Under the pieces are notes generated by a model that made no database searches, was not told the DNA's origin, and was given only the letters and a program-made list of their open reading frames with translations. Below, piece by piece: positions 38,380 through 46,862 of a DNA stretch of 64,000 nt (its first letter is position 1; each line of letters begins with the position of its first letter). The position numbers and the translations under genes are program-made. The DNA lies in the NCBI RefSeq assembly GCF_038050375.1, contig NZ_CP150886.1:2335318-2399317 (forward strand), in the 5' to 3' direction. Origin of the DNA: Okeanomitos corallinicola TIOX110 (lineage in GTDB: Bacteria > Cyanobacteriota > Cyanobacteriia > Cyanobacteriales > Nostocaceae).

Positions 38380-39300
38380 TTACGTGATATTTAAACAAGA
38401 TTCGATTGTGTAAGTTACTGATTTTGATAGGGTTGGTAAATCATAGCCTCCTTCTAAGCCAAAGAGGATGTTTGGGGTGATGCTTAAACAGTATTGAGTG
38501 AATAAGCCAAAATCTTCGGGTTGTAAGTTTATACTTGCTAAGGGATCGTCTGCTAAGGCATCATATCCGGCGCTAACTATGAGTATGTCTGGTTGAAAGT
38601 TGGTTAAAAAGGGGATGATCTTTTTTTCCCAGAGTGGGTTGTAGGTGTTAATGTCGCTACCTGGAAGTATGGGTATGTTTAAAACGTTGTTGTGGAAACC
38701 TTGTTCTGATTCTTGGCCAGTACCAGGGTATGCGGGAGATTGATGTAAGGAACAATAGATTATTTGGGGGTTTTTTTCTACTATGGATTGAGTACCGTTA
38801 CCGTGATGAACGTCCCAGTCGAGGATAGCGACACGGTTAATTTCTGGTTGTTGTAAAGCATATTCAGCGGCAATTGCGACGTTGGAAAATAGGCAAAAGC
38901 CCATTCCTCTATCTCTTTCGGCGTGATGTCCTGGTGGCCTTGCTAATACGAATGCAGGTTTATGTCTGCTCAAAACTTCCTGAACTCCATCTAACCAAGC
39001 ACTGACTGCTAATAATGCTACATCATAGCTGCGGGGAGAAATTGGGGTGTCTCCATCTAAGTAACCTCCACCGTTTTCAGCTATGGCTTTGATGAGTCTG
39101 ATATGTTCGGTGGTGTGGACTTTTTCTACCCACTGTATGAGGTCTTTGGTGACTGGGGTGGGGTTTACCCATGTAATTTTTTCGGCAAATTCAGCATTTT
39201 TTAAGGCTTCTACAATGGCTGTTAACCGTTCTGGTTTTTCAGGATGATAGTTTCCTGTGTCGTGATCTAAAAATTCGTCTGAATAAATAATTGGTAGCAT
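38380..39300 (-). CDS. Histone-deacetylase-superfamily hydrolase
   Basis: This 306-residue protein is of the HDAC/AcuC/acetylpolyamine amidohydrolase superfamily, zinc-dependent deacetylases. Features in order: HPEKPERLTAIVEAL, RPPGHHAERDRGMGFCLFSN with the catalytic His pair, and NRVAILDWDVHHGNGTQSIV with the zinc-binding D-x-H. These are followed by YCSLHQSPAYPGTG, LIVSAGYDALADDPL (third zinc ligand) and EGGYDL. The substrate may be acetylated protein or polyamine. The start at 39300 is used because it gives the normal N-terminus (MLPIIYSDEFLDHD); a start 16 codons upstream is possible. Confidence 0.94.
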   Translation of the reverse strand: MLPIIYSDEFLDHDTGNYHPEKPERLTAIVEALKNAEFAEKITWVNPTPVTKDLIQWVEKVHTTEHIRLIKAIAENGGGYLDGDTPISPRSYDVALLAVSAWLDGVQEVLSRHKPAFVLARPPGHHAERDRGMGFCLFSNVAIAAEYALQQPEINRVAILDWDVHHGNGTQSIVEKNPQIIYCSLHQSPAYPGTGQESEQGFHNNVLNIPILPGSDINTYNPLWEKKIIPFLTNFQPDILIVSAGYDALADDPLASINLQPEDFGLFTQYCLSITPNILFGLEGGYDLPTLSKSVTYTIESCLNIT

Positions 39301-39506
39301 GGTGGGGTGATGTTGGGTTGATTTGTCGGTGATTATACCAAACATCAATTTTCAGGAAGATCAGAAGTCAGAACTAAACGCAGATGTATGCGAATGGATT
39401 TGTAGTTTGTTATCTTATATTATTAAGAAATGCGATCGCTTTGATGAAGTAAAAGTGGCTAGAGGGCGATCGCAATATTGAAGTATTTAATTAGTTGGTA
39501 TGAACC

Positions 39507-42272
39507 TTAAACAATAGTTCCACTAATGGAATATTGCCCTAAACTTCCGTAATCACTGTATCCTGTCCCTAGTGGATTTCCTTCTCCAGTACCAGTAACG
39601 CTTAGGAAATACTGCCCTGCACCTAGAGTAGTGCTAATACTAGCAGACAAATTTCCAACTGGATTAGAACCCAGAATAAATTGACCAGCAGAATTATACA
39701 ACTCAGCTAAAATGTCTAGGTTAGCACCACGCTCAAAGGCATTAATATCTAAATCAATGTTGCCTGTTGTTGTGGTAAAGCTAAACCAGTCAGAGTCGTT
39801 ATTGGTTTCGATGATGCCATAGTTTTCTACCACTCCTCCTATACTCGATAAAGCAGCAGCACTAGAGGAATTATCACCATAGTCATCCACTCGATAACCA
39901 AATCCATTCTGACTCGTAATAATGGCTAAATCATCTTCTTGATTTTCAGCATCGCTATATTCACCTTGACTCCATTGAGTCAATTCACTATAATAGCCAA
40001 CGCCCAGAATGGGAGCCCATCCTGTTTCTCCACTACCATGACCTTGATAATATTCAACAGTAGAAGTTCCATCATGGGAAAGTCCTAGTGTATGACCCAC
40101 TTCATGGCTAATGGCTTCAGCCGTAAATTTCTCATTACCATTCCCAAGATTATCTTCAAAGACAAAGGTGGGAGTATCACTATACCAGTTGAAAGAATCA
40201 AGATAAGCTACACCACCTGCACTCCCATACCAAGAACCATCTCCACCAATAGAAACACGAACACCCCATTGAGTATCACTACCACCGCTGTTAATTAACT
40301 GATCAGTTGATGGGGCTGCGGTAGTAACATTGACATCAAAAGGGCTAAAATCTTCGGAAACTCGCTGCCAAATTCGCCAAATTGTTTCTAGTTCGGCATT
40401 AGAGAAACTAGCGGTATTACCATCCGTATCATAGGCTGCTGTGACAATATTATTTCCATAGCTGTTATTCCATAAAGTTCCGTTGGTAGTATGTCCATCA
40501 AAATCGAGATAGATGATATGGTCTGCATCTGAATTGCTATTCAAATTAAAGACTTGGGTAGAGTCAAAGGGGAGATATGTATTAGGTACGGATACATCAG
40601 CAATCGCTTCTAAATCACCTTGTGTGGTAGTTAAACTATAAGTACCTGTTGCTCCAGAGCCAAAAGAAGTTGCTCTGACCAGATAATTAACTCCACTCTG
40701 AACAGTAAAGCTTAATTCTGAATTAAGACCAGGTCCACCATCATCATCGAAAGAAATGACCTGTCCTGTAGCAGCATTAACTAACTGAAGATAGGTATCA
40801 AAGCTACCATCCAGGTTAATCTGTACAGTTTGACCAACAGTCAAATCATCCAACCGATAGTCATCATAATAACTTCCACTACGAGTCGGATTATTACCGT
40901 CACTACTACTTAAATCACCAGAAACTTGATCAGCAATCGCTTCTAAATCACCTTGTGTGGTAGTTAAACTATAAGTACCTGTTGCTCCAGAGCCAAAAGA
41001 AGTTGCTCTGACCAGATAATTAACTCCACTCTGAACAGTAAAGCTTAATTCTGAATTAAGACCAGGTCCACCATCATCATCGAAAGAAATGACCTGTCCT
41101 GTAGCAGCATTAACTAACTGAAGATAGGTATCAAAGCTACCATCCAGGTTAATCTGTACAGTTTGACCAACAGTCAAATCATCCAACCGATGGTCATCAT
41201 AATAACTTCCACTACGAGTCGGATTATTACCGTCACTACTACTTAAATCACCAGAAACTTGATCAGCAATCGCTTCTAAATCACCTTGTGTGGTAGTTAA
41301 ACTATAAGTACCTGTTGCTCCAGAGCCAAAAGAAGTTGCTCTGACCAGATAATTAACTCCACTCTGAACAGTAAAGCTTAATTCTGAATTAAGACCAGGT
41401 CCACCATCATCATCGAAAGAAATGACCTGTCCTGTAGCAGCATTAACTAACTGAAGATAGGTATCAAAGCTACCATCCAGGTTAATCTGTACAGTTTGAC
41501 CAACAGTCAAATCATCCAACCGATGGTCATCATAATAACTTCCACTACGAGTCGGATTATTACCGTCACTACTACTTAAATCACCAGAAACTTGATCAGC
41601 AATCGCTTCTAAATCACCTTGTGTGGTAGTTAAACTATAAGTACCTGTTGCTCCAGAGCCAAAAGAAGTTGCTCTGACCAGATAATTAACTCCACTCTGA
41701 ACAGTAAAGCTTAATTCTGAATTAAGACCAGGTCCACCATCATCATCGAAAGAAATGACCTGTCCTGTAGCAGCATTAACTAACTGAAGATAGGTATCAA
41801 AGCTACCATCCAGGTTAATCTGTACAGTTTGACCAACAGTCAAATCATCCAACCGATGGTCATCATAATAACTTCCACTACGAGTCGGATTATTACCGTC
41901 ACTACTACTTAAATCACCAGAAACTTGATCAGCAATCGCTTCTAAATCACCTTGTGTGGTAGTTAAACTATAAGTACCTGTTGCTCCAGAGCCAAAAGAA
42001 GTTGCTCTGACCAGATAATTAACTCCACTCTGAACAGTAAAGCTTAATTCTGAATTAAGACCAGGTCCACCATCATCATCGAAAGAAATGACCTGTCCTG
42101 TAGCAGCATTAACTAACTGAAGATAGGTATCAAAGCTACCATCCAGGTTAATCTGTACAGTTTGACCAACAGTCAAATCATCCAACCGATGGTCATCATA
42201 ATAACTTCCACTACGAGTCGGATTATTACCGTCACTACTACTTAAATCACCAGATAGATTTTGAATACTCAT
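39507..42272 (-). CDS. Secreted metzincin-like protease with five tandem PPC repeats
   Basis: This 921-residue protein starts MSIQNLSGDLSSSDG. Residues about 7-560 are five near-identical 111-residue bacterial pre-peptidase C-terminal-like (PPC) domains. A metalloprotease domain follows (about 565-800) with a zinc motif at about residue 723 (HEVGHTLGLSH, metzincin type). A sixth, divergent PPC-like domain lies at the C-terminus (DSDWFSFTTTTGNIDLDINA). No Sec signal peptide is visible, so export by a type I system is likely. One PPC copy differs by Tyr for His (DDYRL), showing the copies are recently amplified. The target is unknown; adhesion or nutrient release are possible. Confidence 0.9.
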   Translation of the reverse strand: MSIQNLSGDLSSSDGNNPTRSGSYYDDHRLDDLTVGQTVQINLDGSFDTYLQLVNAATGQVISFDDDGGPGLNSELSFTVQSGVNYLVRATSFGSGATGTYSLTTTQGDLEAIADQVSGDLSSSDGNNPTRSGSYYDDHRLDDLTVGQTVQINLDGSFDTYLQLVNAATGQVISFDDDGGPGLNSELSFTVQSGVNYLVRATSFGSGATGTYSLTTTQGDLEAIADQVSGDLSSSDGNNPTRSGSYYDDHRLDDLTVGQTVQINLDGSFDTYLQLVNAATGQVISFDDDGGPGLNSELSFTVQSGVNYLVRATSFGSGATGTYSLTTTQGDLEAIADQVSGDLSSSDGNNPTRSGSYYDDHRLDDLTVGQTVQINLDGSFDTYLQLVNAATGQVISFDDDGGPGLNSELSFTVQSGVNYLVRATSFGSGATGTYSLTTTQGDLEAIADQVSGDLSSSDGNNPTRSGSYYDDYRLDDLTVGQTVQINLDGSFDTYLQLVNAATGQVISFDDDGGPGLNSELSFTVQSGVNYLVRATSFGSGATGTYSLTTTQGDLEAIADVSVPNTYLPFDSTQVFNLNSNSDADHIIYLDFDGHTTNGTLWNNSYGNNIVTAAYDTDGNTASFSNAELETIWRIWQRVSEDFSPFDVNVTTAAPSTDQLINSGGSDTQWGVRVSIGGDGSWYGSAGGVAYLDSFNWYSDTPTFVFEDNLGNGNEKFTAEAISHEVGHTLGLSHDGTSTVEYYQGHGSGETGWAPILGVGYYSELTQWSQGEYSDAENQEDDLAIITSQNGFGYRVDDYGDNSSSAAALSSIGGVVENYGIIETNNDSDWFSFTTTTGNIDLDINAFERGANLDILAELYNSAGQFILGSNPVGNLSASISTTLGAGQYFLSVTGTGEGNPLGTGYSDYGSLGQYSISGTIV
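40598..42254 (-). repeat. Five 333-bp tandem repeats encoding PPC domains
   Basis: The period is exactly 333 bases (111 codons). Unit starts are at 40598, 40931, 41264, 41597 and 41930. Copies are almost identical; the visible difference is TAG for TGG in the plus strand of the copy nearest the protease domain. This is a recent in-frame amplification and a likely site of copy-number variation and assembly error. Confidence 0.95.
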
Positions 42273-42312
42273 ATTGTTTTGACTCTTGGGTTTTGTTTCT
42301 AACTATTAGACC

Positions 42313-42476
42313 TCTCCAGAAATTAAAAAGGCCTTATATGGCCTATGTGAGTTGGAGGCGGAAAGAACGCAATCTTGTTTGTAAGGCTAGGACTTGCTGC
42401 TCAAGTGAAGTCTGAAAACCTTAAAATGACTGAGGCATTTTTAACTCACATAAGGCGTTTTGTACTATTCTGGAGA
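42313..42476. repeat. 164-base element with nested terminal inverted repeats (MITE-like)
   Basis: TCTCCAGAA at 42313-42321 is inverted as TTCTGGAGA at 42468-42476. Inside, GCCTATGTGAGTT at 42341-42353 is inverted, one base inserted, as AACTCACATAAGGC at 42443-42456. The interior carries no open frame. It may be a miniature transposable element or an insertion-sequence remnant. It sits in the 470-base gap between the protease gene and the STAND gene; the rest of the gap (42477-42742) is AT-rich and holds no supported gene. Confidence 0.55.
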
Positions 42477-42742
42477 AATAATTTGCCGATTTACGACGCT
42501 AGTTTACTTCTGTGATGTTTCTGCCAATGCAATTGCAATGTTCAGATTAGACATTATTAAAGCTAAAAAAATGATCAGTAGATTGTTGTTTTTCAGGTTC
42601 TTTGTTTTGTTTATGGTTATAGAAAAGACATTCAGTTTTGAATGTAATTTTTATAGCACGCTGTAATAAGAATTGTGTCAAATGTCAATGAAAATATTTT
42701 TGTCAATAAATTCTAGAGAATGTCAATATAAAGTGTCAAAAT

Positions 42743-45700
42743 ATGAATAAAATGGCAATTACTAGAGAAGAATTTGAACAGGCTTACTCCTCACTAACTA
42801 AATCTAAACTCACTAAAACTGAAAAGAATATCTTATGGTGTTTCTTTCAGCACCATGATAAAACTTTTAAAGAAATTGCTGATATTTTATCAGCAGAGTC
42901 AAAATATACTAAAGTAATAACCCAAACAAATATAAACTCTATTATGAGTAATATTTATAAAAAATTTGGTGTAACTGTTAAGGTAGGCAAAAAATATCAG
43001 CTAATAAATTTATTGAGAGAATATAAACCTAATTTATTCAAAAATATACCAAGAAATAGAAAAAAGATAATAATTAATAATCCCCAACAAGACTTGGCAG
43101 ATATTGATGTATCAACAAATTTTTATGGACGGTTACAAGATATTAAAAGCCTGGAAAATAAAATTTTAGCAGATAAATATAAACTATTAATATTAACAGG
43201 AATTTATGGAATTGGTAAAACTTCCTTAGCTGTTGAATTAGCAAAAAAGATCAAGGGTGAATTTCATTTTTCAATGGGACTATCTCTAGAAAAAGCACCA
43301 CCTCTAAAAAAAGTCCTCACAAATATCATTAAAATTCTATCAAAACAGAATATAATTGAATTACCACAAGATGTAAATAAATTAATATCCCTGCTAATTG
43401 AATATTTCAAAGAATATCGCTGTTTACTGATTTTGGATAATTTAGAAACAATTTTACAATCAGGCGATCGCACAGGTCAATATAAAGATAAATATCAAGA
43501 ATATAGTCAACTTTTCCACAGTATAATCACAGCAGAACATCAAAGCTGCTTATTATTAACTAGTCGAGAAATTCCCCTAGCTTATGCAGAAGCAGAAAAT
43601 TCATCTGTGAGCATATTTACTGTCAACGGCTTAGAGGTAGAAGACGCTAAAAATATGATTATAAATAAAGGGTTAGTTGCTACAAATGAGGAATTTCAGC
43701 AATTAGTTCAACGCTATGAATGTCACCCTTTAATTCTCAAGCTAATTATTCAAACGATAAAAAAACTCCAGGTGAGAATAGTTGATTTTTTAGACTTAAA
43801 ATTCACCAATTTAGATAAAATTACCAGCATTTTAGATTGGCATTTTCAAAGATTGTCAGATGTAGAAAAGCAAATCATATATTGGTTAGCAATTAATCGG
43901 GAAGTTATAACATTTAAAGAATTGCAAGATGATATTAAAGAATCACCATTTTTAACCACATCAATCAGTTCTCTTGAGCTTTTATTAGATCGCTCACTTA
44001 TCAATAAAAGTGCATTGGGTTTTAAGCTACAATCTGTAATTATGGAGGATATAACTGAACGTTTAATTACAGAAGTATGTGCAGAATTAACCACTGGGAA
44101 ATTACAAATCTTCAAAAGCCATGCGTTGATGAAAGCTACAGCCAAAGACTATGTAAGGGAAACTCAAAATCAACTGATTGTTAAACCGATTATAGATAAA
44201 TTACTTAATCAGTTTAATAATAAATTCCGACTTGAATTTCATTTAAAACAAATATTATTACAATTGAAGTCAGAACAAAATATAGGATATGCTGGAGGTA
44301 ATTTAATCAACATTCTAGCAACTTTACAAATTGATTTAACTAATTATGATTTTTCTCAGATTAACATTATGCAAGCATTCCTAAAAGATGTAAACTTGCA
44401 TAATGTTAATTTCCAAAATACTAATTTTTATAATTCCGTCTTTCAAGAAAGTATAGCTGCTATTTTTGCCCTGGCATTTAGTCCTGATGGAGAGATATTA
44501 GCTATCAGTGATTATCGCGGTACAATTCAATTAATGGATATCCAAAGCAGACAAAAGATTTTGACTATTAATGATTCATCTGGTCATGTAGTGCGAGCCT
44601 TAGCCTTTAGTAATGATGGTAAAATATTAGCTGGTGGTAGCACTAATGGCACTATACAATTATGGGATGTAAAAACAAGTGAACTTCTGAACAATTTATC
44701 GGCGCACACTGACTGGGTAAATTCCATTGCTTTTAATGCAGATGGTAAAATCTTAGCTAGTGGTAGTAGTGATTCTACAATCAAAATATGGGAAGTTGCT
44801 ACTGGTAAATCTTTAAATATCTTATCAGGACATAGTGATTGTGTACACGCAGTTGCTTTTGGTTCTCAAGGTATTCTTGCCAGTGGGAGTAGAGACAAAA
44901 CCATCAGACTATGGGATATTAATAAGAAGGAGTCTTTCCACACTTTGACAGAACATACAGAATCAGTTTATGCCGTTGCCTTTAGTAATGATGGTAAAAT
45001 ATTAGTTAGTGGTAGTGGTGATTCAACTGTAAGGATATGGGATTTTGAAAAACAAACATCTCAATCTTTAGTTACTTTGAAGAAACATAACAATAAAGTT
45101 CTTACAGTTGCTTTTAGTTCAGATGGTAAGATTTTAGCTAGTGGTGGTTATGATACAGATATCCAAATTTGGGATATTGAAGATGTTAAGAATATTAAGC
45201 ATATAAATACCTTACAGGAACATGAAAATTGGATTCGTGCAGTGGTTTTCAGTCCTCAAGGTAATATTTTTGTTAGTGGGGATGTGAACTCAATAGTAAA
45301 ATTATGGAATCTCAAAGATGTGAATAACATTAATTCTCCCACGTCTTGGCAGGGACACACTAGTGAAATTCGTACAGTTGCTTTTAGTCCTCAAGGTAAC
45401 ATTCTTATTAGTGGTAGCAGTGATAAAAAGTTGCGACTATGGAATGTCAATGAGGATGTCAATAATGCTAAAATGACAGATACTTTGACAGGACATACCG
45501 ACATAGTATATTCAATTGCTTTAAATTCTCAGGGTACTACTTTAGCAAGTGGTAGTGCTGATTCTACTGTCAAGCTATGGGATGTAGCATCTCGTCAATA
45601 CATTAAAACTTTACGGGGACATAAAAATCATGTACGTTGTGTAGCTTTTAGTGATCAAAGTCAACACTTAGCTAGTGGGAGTCGTGACTGTAGCGTGAAA

Positions 45701-46348
45701 CTGTGGGATATTGATTCTGTGAAATGTCAAATTCTTTTGCAAGAAGATACTGAAAGCATAGATGCTATTGCTTTTCATCCCTATCACGAAATTTTGGCCT
45801 ATGGTATTTATAAGGGTGATGTTAAGTTATGGGATATTAAAACTCAAAAGTGTATAAAAATTTTACCAGGTCATTCTACACGGATAAATTCATTAGCTTT
45901 TCACCCTCAAGGTAATATTTTAGCCAGTGCTAGTAATGACAATACAATCAGGCTATGGAATACTAATAGTTATGAATGTCTAGCAGTTTTAGATCAACAT
46001 ACTAACTGGGTACGTTCAGTAGCTTTTCATCCTCAAGGTGATATCCTTGCTAGTGGTAGTGGTGACGGTACTGTAAGATTTTGGGACATGATTTCCTATG
46101 AAGCTATCAATATCTTGCAGGAACACAGTGATTGGGTACATTCAGTTACCTTTAGTCTTTGTGGGAAAATACTTGCTAGTGGTAGTGCAGATGAAACGAT
46201 TAAGTTATGGGATGTAAAAACCGGTGCTTGTTTGCAAACTTTGACAATACCTAAACCCTATCAGGGAATGAATATTACACGAGTGACAGGTTTAACTCCA
46301 GAAGTGAAAGCAACTCTTAAAGCTCTAGGAGCAGTAGAAGTGTTGTAA
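42743..46348 (+). CDS. STAND NTPase with HTH-like N-terminus and 14 WD40 repeats
   Basis: This 1201-residue protein has an N-terminal helix-rich, LuxR-like domain (about 1-100; TEKNILWCFFQHHDKTFKEI). An NB-ARC-type NTPase follows (about 125-410) with FYGRLQDIKSLE, Walker A GIYGIGKTS and Walker B CLLILDNLE. Next are a linker and a short pentapeptide-like stretch (LKDVNLHNVNFQNTNF), then fourteen WD40 repeats (about 575-1165), enough for two seven-bladed propellers. The tail TRVTGLTPEVKATLKALGAV is common in cyanobacterial WD40 STAND proteins. STAND proteins sense a ligand through the repeats and oligomerise to switch on an effector. The effector may be encoded by the caspase/kinase gene downstream. 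ATG at 42743 or 42752. Confidence 0.9.
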   Translation: MNKMAITREEFEQAYSSLTKSKLTKTEKNILWCFFQHHDKTFKEIADILSAESKYTKVITQTNINSIMSNIYKKFGVTVKVGKKYQLINLLREYKPNLFKNIPRNRKKIIINNPQQDLADIDVSTNFYGRLQDIKSLENKILADKYKLLILTGIYGIGKTSLAVELAKKIKGEFHFSMGLSLEKAPPLKKVLTNIIKILSKQNIIELPQDVNKLISLLIEYFKEYRCLLILDNLETILQSGDRTGQYKDKYQEYSQLFHSIITAEHQSCLLLTSREIPLAYAEAENSSVSIFTVNGLEVEDAKNMIINKGLVATNEEFQQLVQRYECHPLILKLIIQTIKKLQVRIVDFLDLKFTNLDKITSILDWHFQRLSDVEKQIIYWLAINREVITFKELQDDIKESPFLTTSISSLELLLDRSLINKSALGFKLQSVIMEDITERLITEVCAELTTGKLQIFKSHALMKATAKDYVRETQNQLIVKPIIDKLLNQFNNKFRLEFHLKQILLQLKSEQNIGYAGGNLINILATLQIDLTNYDFSQINIMQAFLKDVNLHNVNFQNTNFYNSVFQESIAAIFALAFSPDGEILAISDYRGTIQLMDIQSRQKILTINDSSGHVVRALAFSNDGKILAGGSTNGTIQLWDVKTSELLNNLSAHTDWVNSIAFNADGKILASGSSDSTIKIWEVATGKSLNILSGHSDCVHAVAFGSQGILASGSRDKTIRLWDINKKESFHTLTEHTESVYAVAFSNDGKILVSGSGDSTVRIWDFEKQTSQSLVTLKKHNNKVLTVAFSSDGKILASGGYDTDIQIWDIEDVKNIKHINTLQEHENWIRAVVFSPQGNIFVSGDVNSIVKLWNLKDVNNINSPTSWQGHTSEIRTVAFSPQGNILISGSSDKKLRLWNVNEDVNNAKMTDTLTGHTDIVYSIALNSQGTTLASGSADSTVKLWDVASRQYIKTLRGHKNHVRCVAFSDQSQHLASGSRDCSVKLWDIDSVKCQILLQEDTESIDAIAFHPYHEILAYGIYKGDVKLWDIKTQKCIKILPGHSTRINSLAFHPQGNILASASNDNTIRLWNTNSYECLAVLDQHTNWVRSVAFHPQGDILASGSGDGTVRFWDMISYEAINILQEHSDWVHSVTFSLCGKILASGSADETIKLWDVKTGACLQTLTIPKPYQGMNITRVTGLTPEVKATLKALGAVEVL

Positions 46349-46792
46349 TTCGGTTTACCCAATCAGATTGTTTAGCTGCAATGGAAGGGTTGCTACTTTT
46401 TAGGATCATAATTGCTATTTGGAGAATTTTCTGATTGTCTAGATTTGGTTGTTCATCATCACCACGGACTTCAAAATCAATAGGAAGTTCAAATACTTGT
46501 AACATTTCTTTCTCTGTAGGTAGTAGATTATTGAGTGTCTGACTATTCAAGGTTTGTATATTAGTATTTAATATATGAAGAAGTTTATTTAAGAAAGATT
46601 TGTTATTAACAATATATATTAAACCCTTCATATTATATATTCCCAATCATCAGGATCTAATTCTAGCTGTTCACCGACTTCAAATAATCTAGTTCATAAA
46701 AAGTCTTGTTCAGACTGAATTTGTGGTTCTTCGATTTTGTTCAAAGCTATTAATAGACCTAACAAGGTTGTATTACGGGGTGGTATAGTCAT
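46317..46792 (-). pseudogene. Degenerate gene with in-frame stop and frameshift
   Basis: On the minus strand a short open frame starts at 46792 (MTIPPRNTTLLGLLIALNKI) and stops at a TGA (46694-46696). The same frame continues after the stop with good coding character (TRLFEVGEQLELDPDDWEYI) until another stop. A second frame, 109 residues starting at 46646 (NLLPTEKEMLQVFELPIDFE), covers the rest and overlaps the 3' end of the STAND gene by 32 bases. The pattern fits one decayed gene of about 150 codons broken by a stop and a frameshift, but a live 109-residue gene at 46317-46646 is an alternative. Family unknown. Confidence 0.45.
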
Positions 46793-46862
46793 TTAGTATT
46801 ACTATTGTATGCTAAGATTAACTTAGCTTTGAATTGTAACTACCTTAATTAAGTTAACTGAA

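Noticed and set aside
38213-38398. 61-codon minus-strand frame with GGIRTPVGFP
   Set aside because: It is the antisense of tRNA-Ser plus a dispersed repeat; this peptide is a well-known false call over tRNA-Ser genes.
42460-42666. 68-codon frame upstream of the STAND gene
   Set aside because: Starts inside the MITE-like element, hydrophobic low-complexity end, no ribosome binding site.
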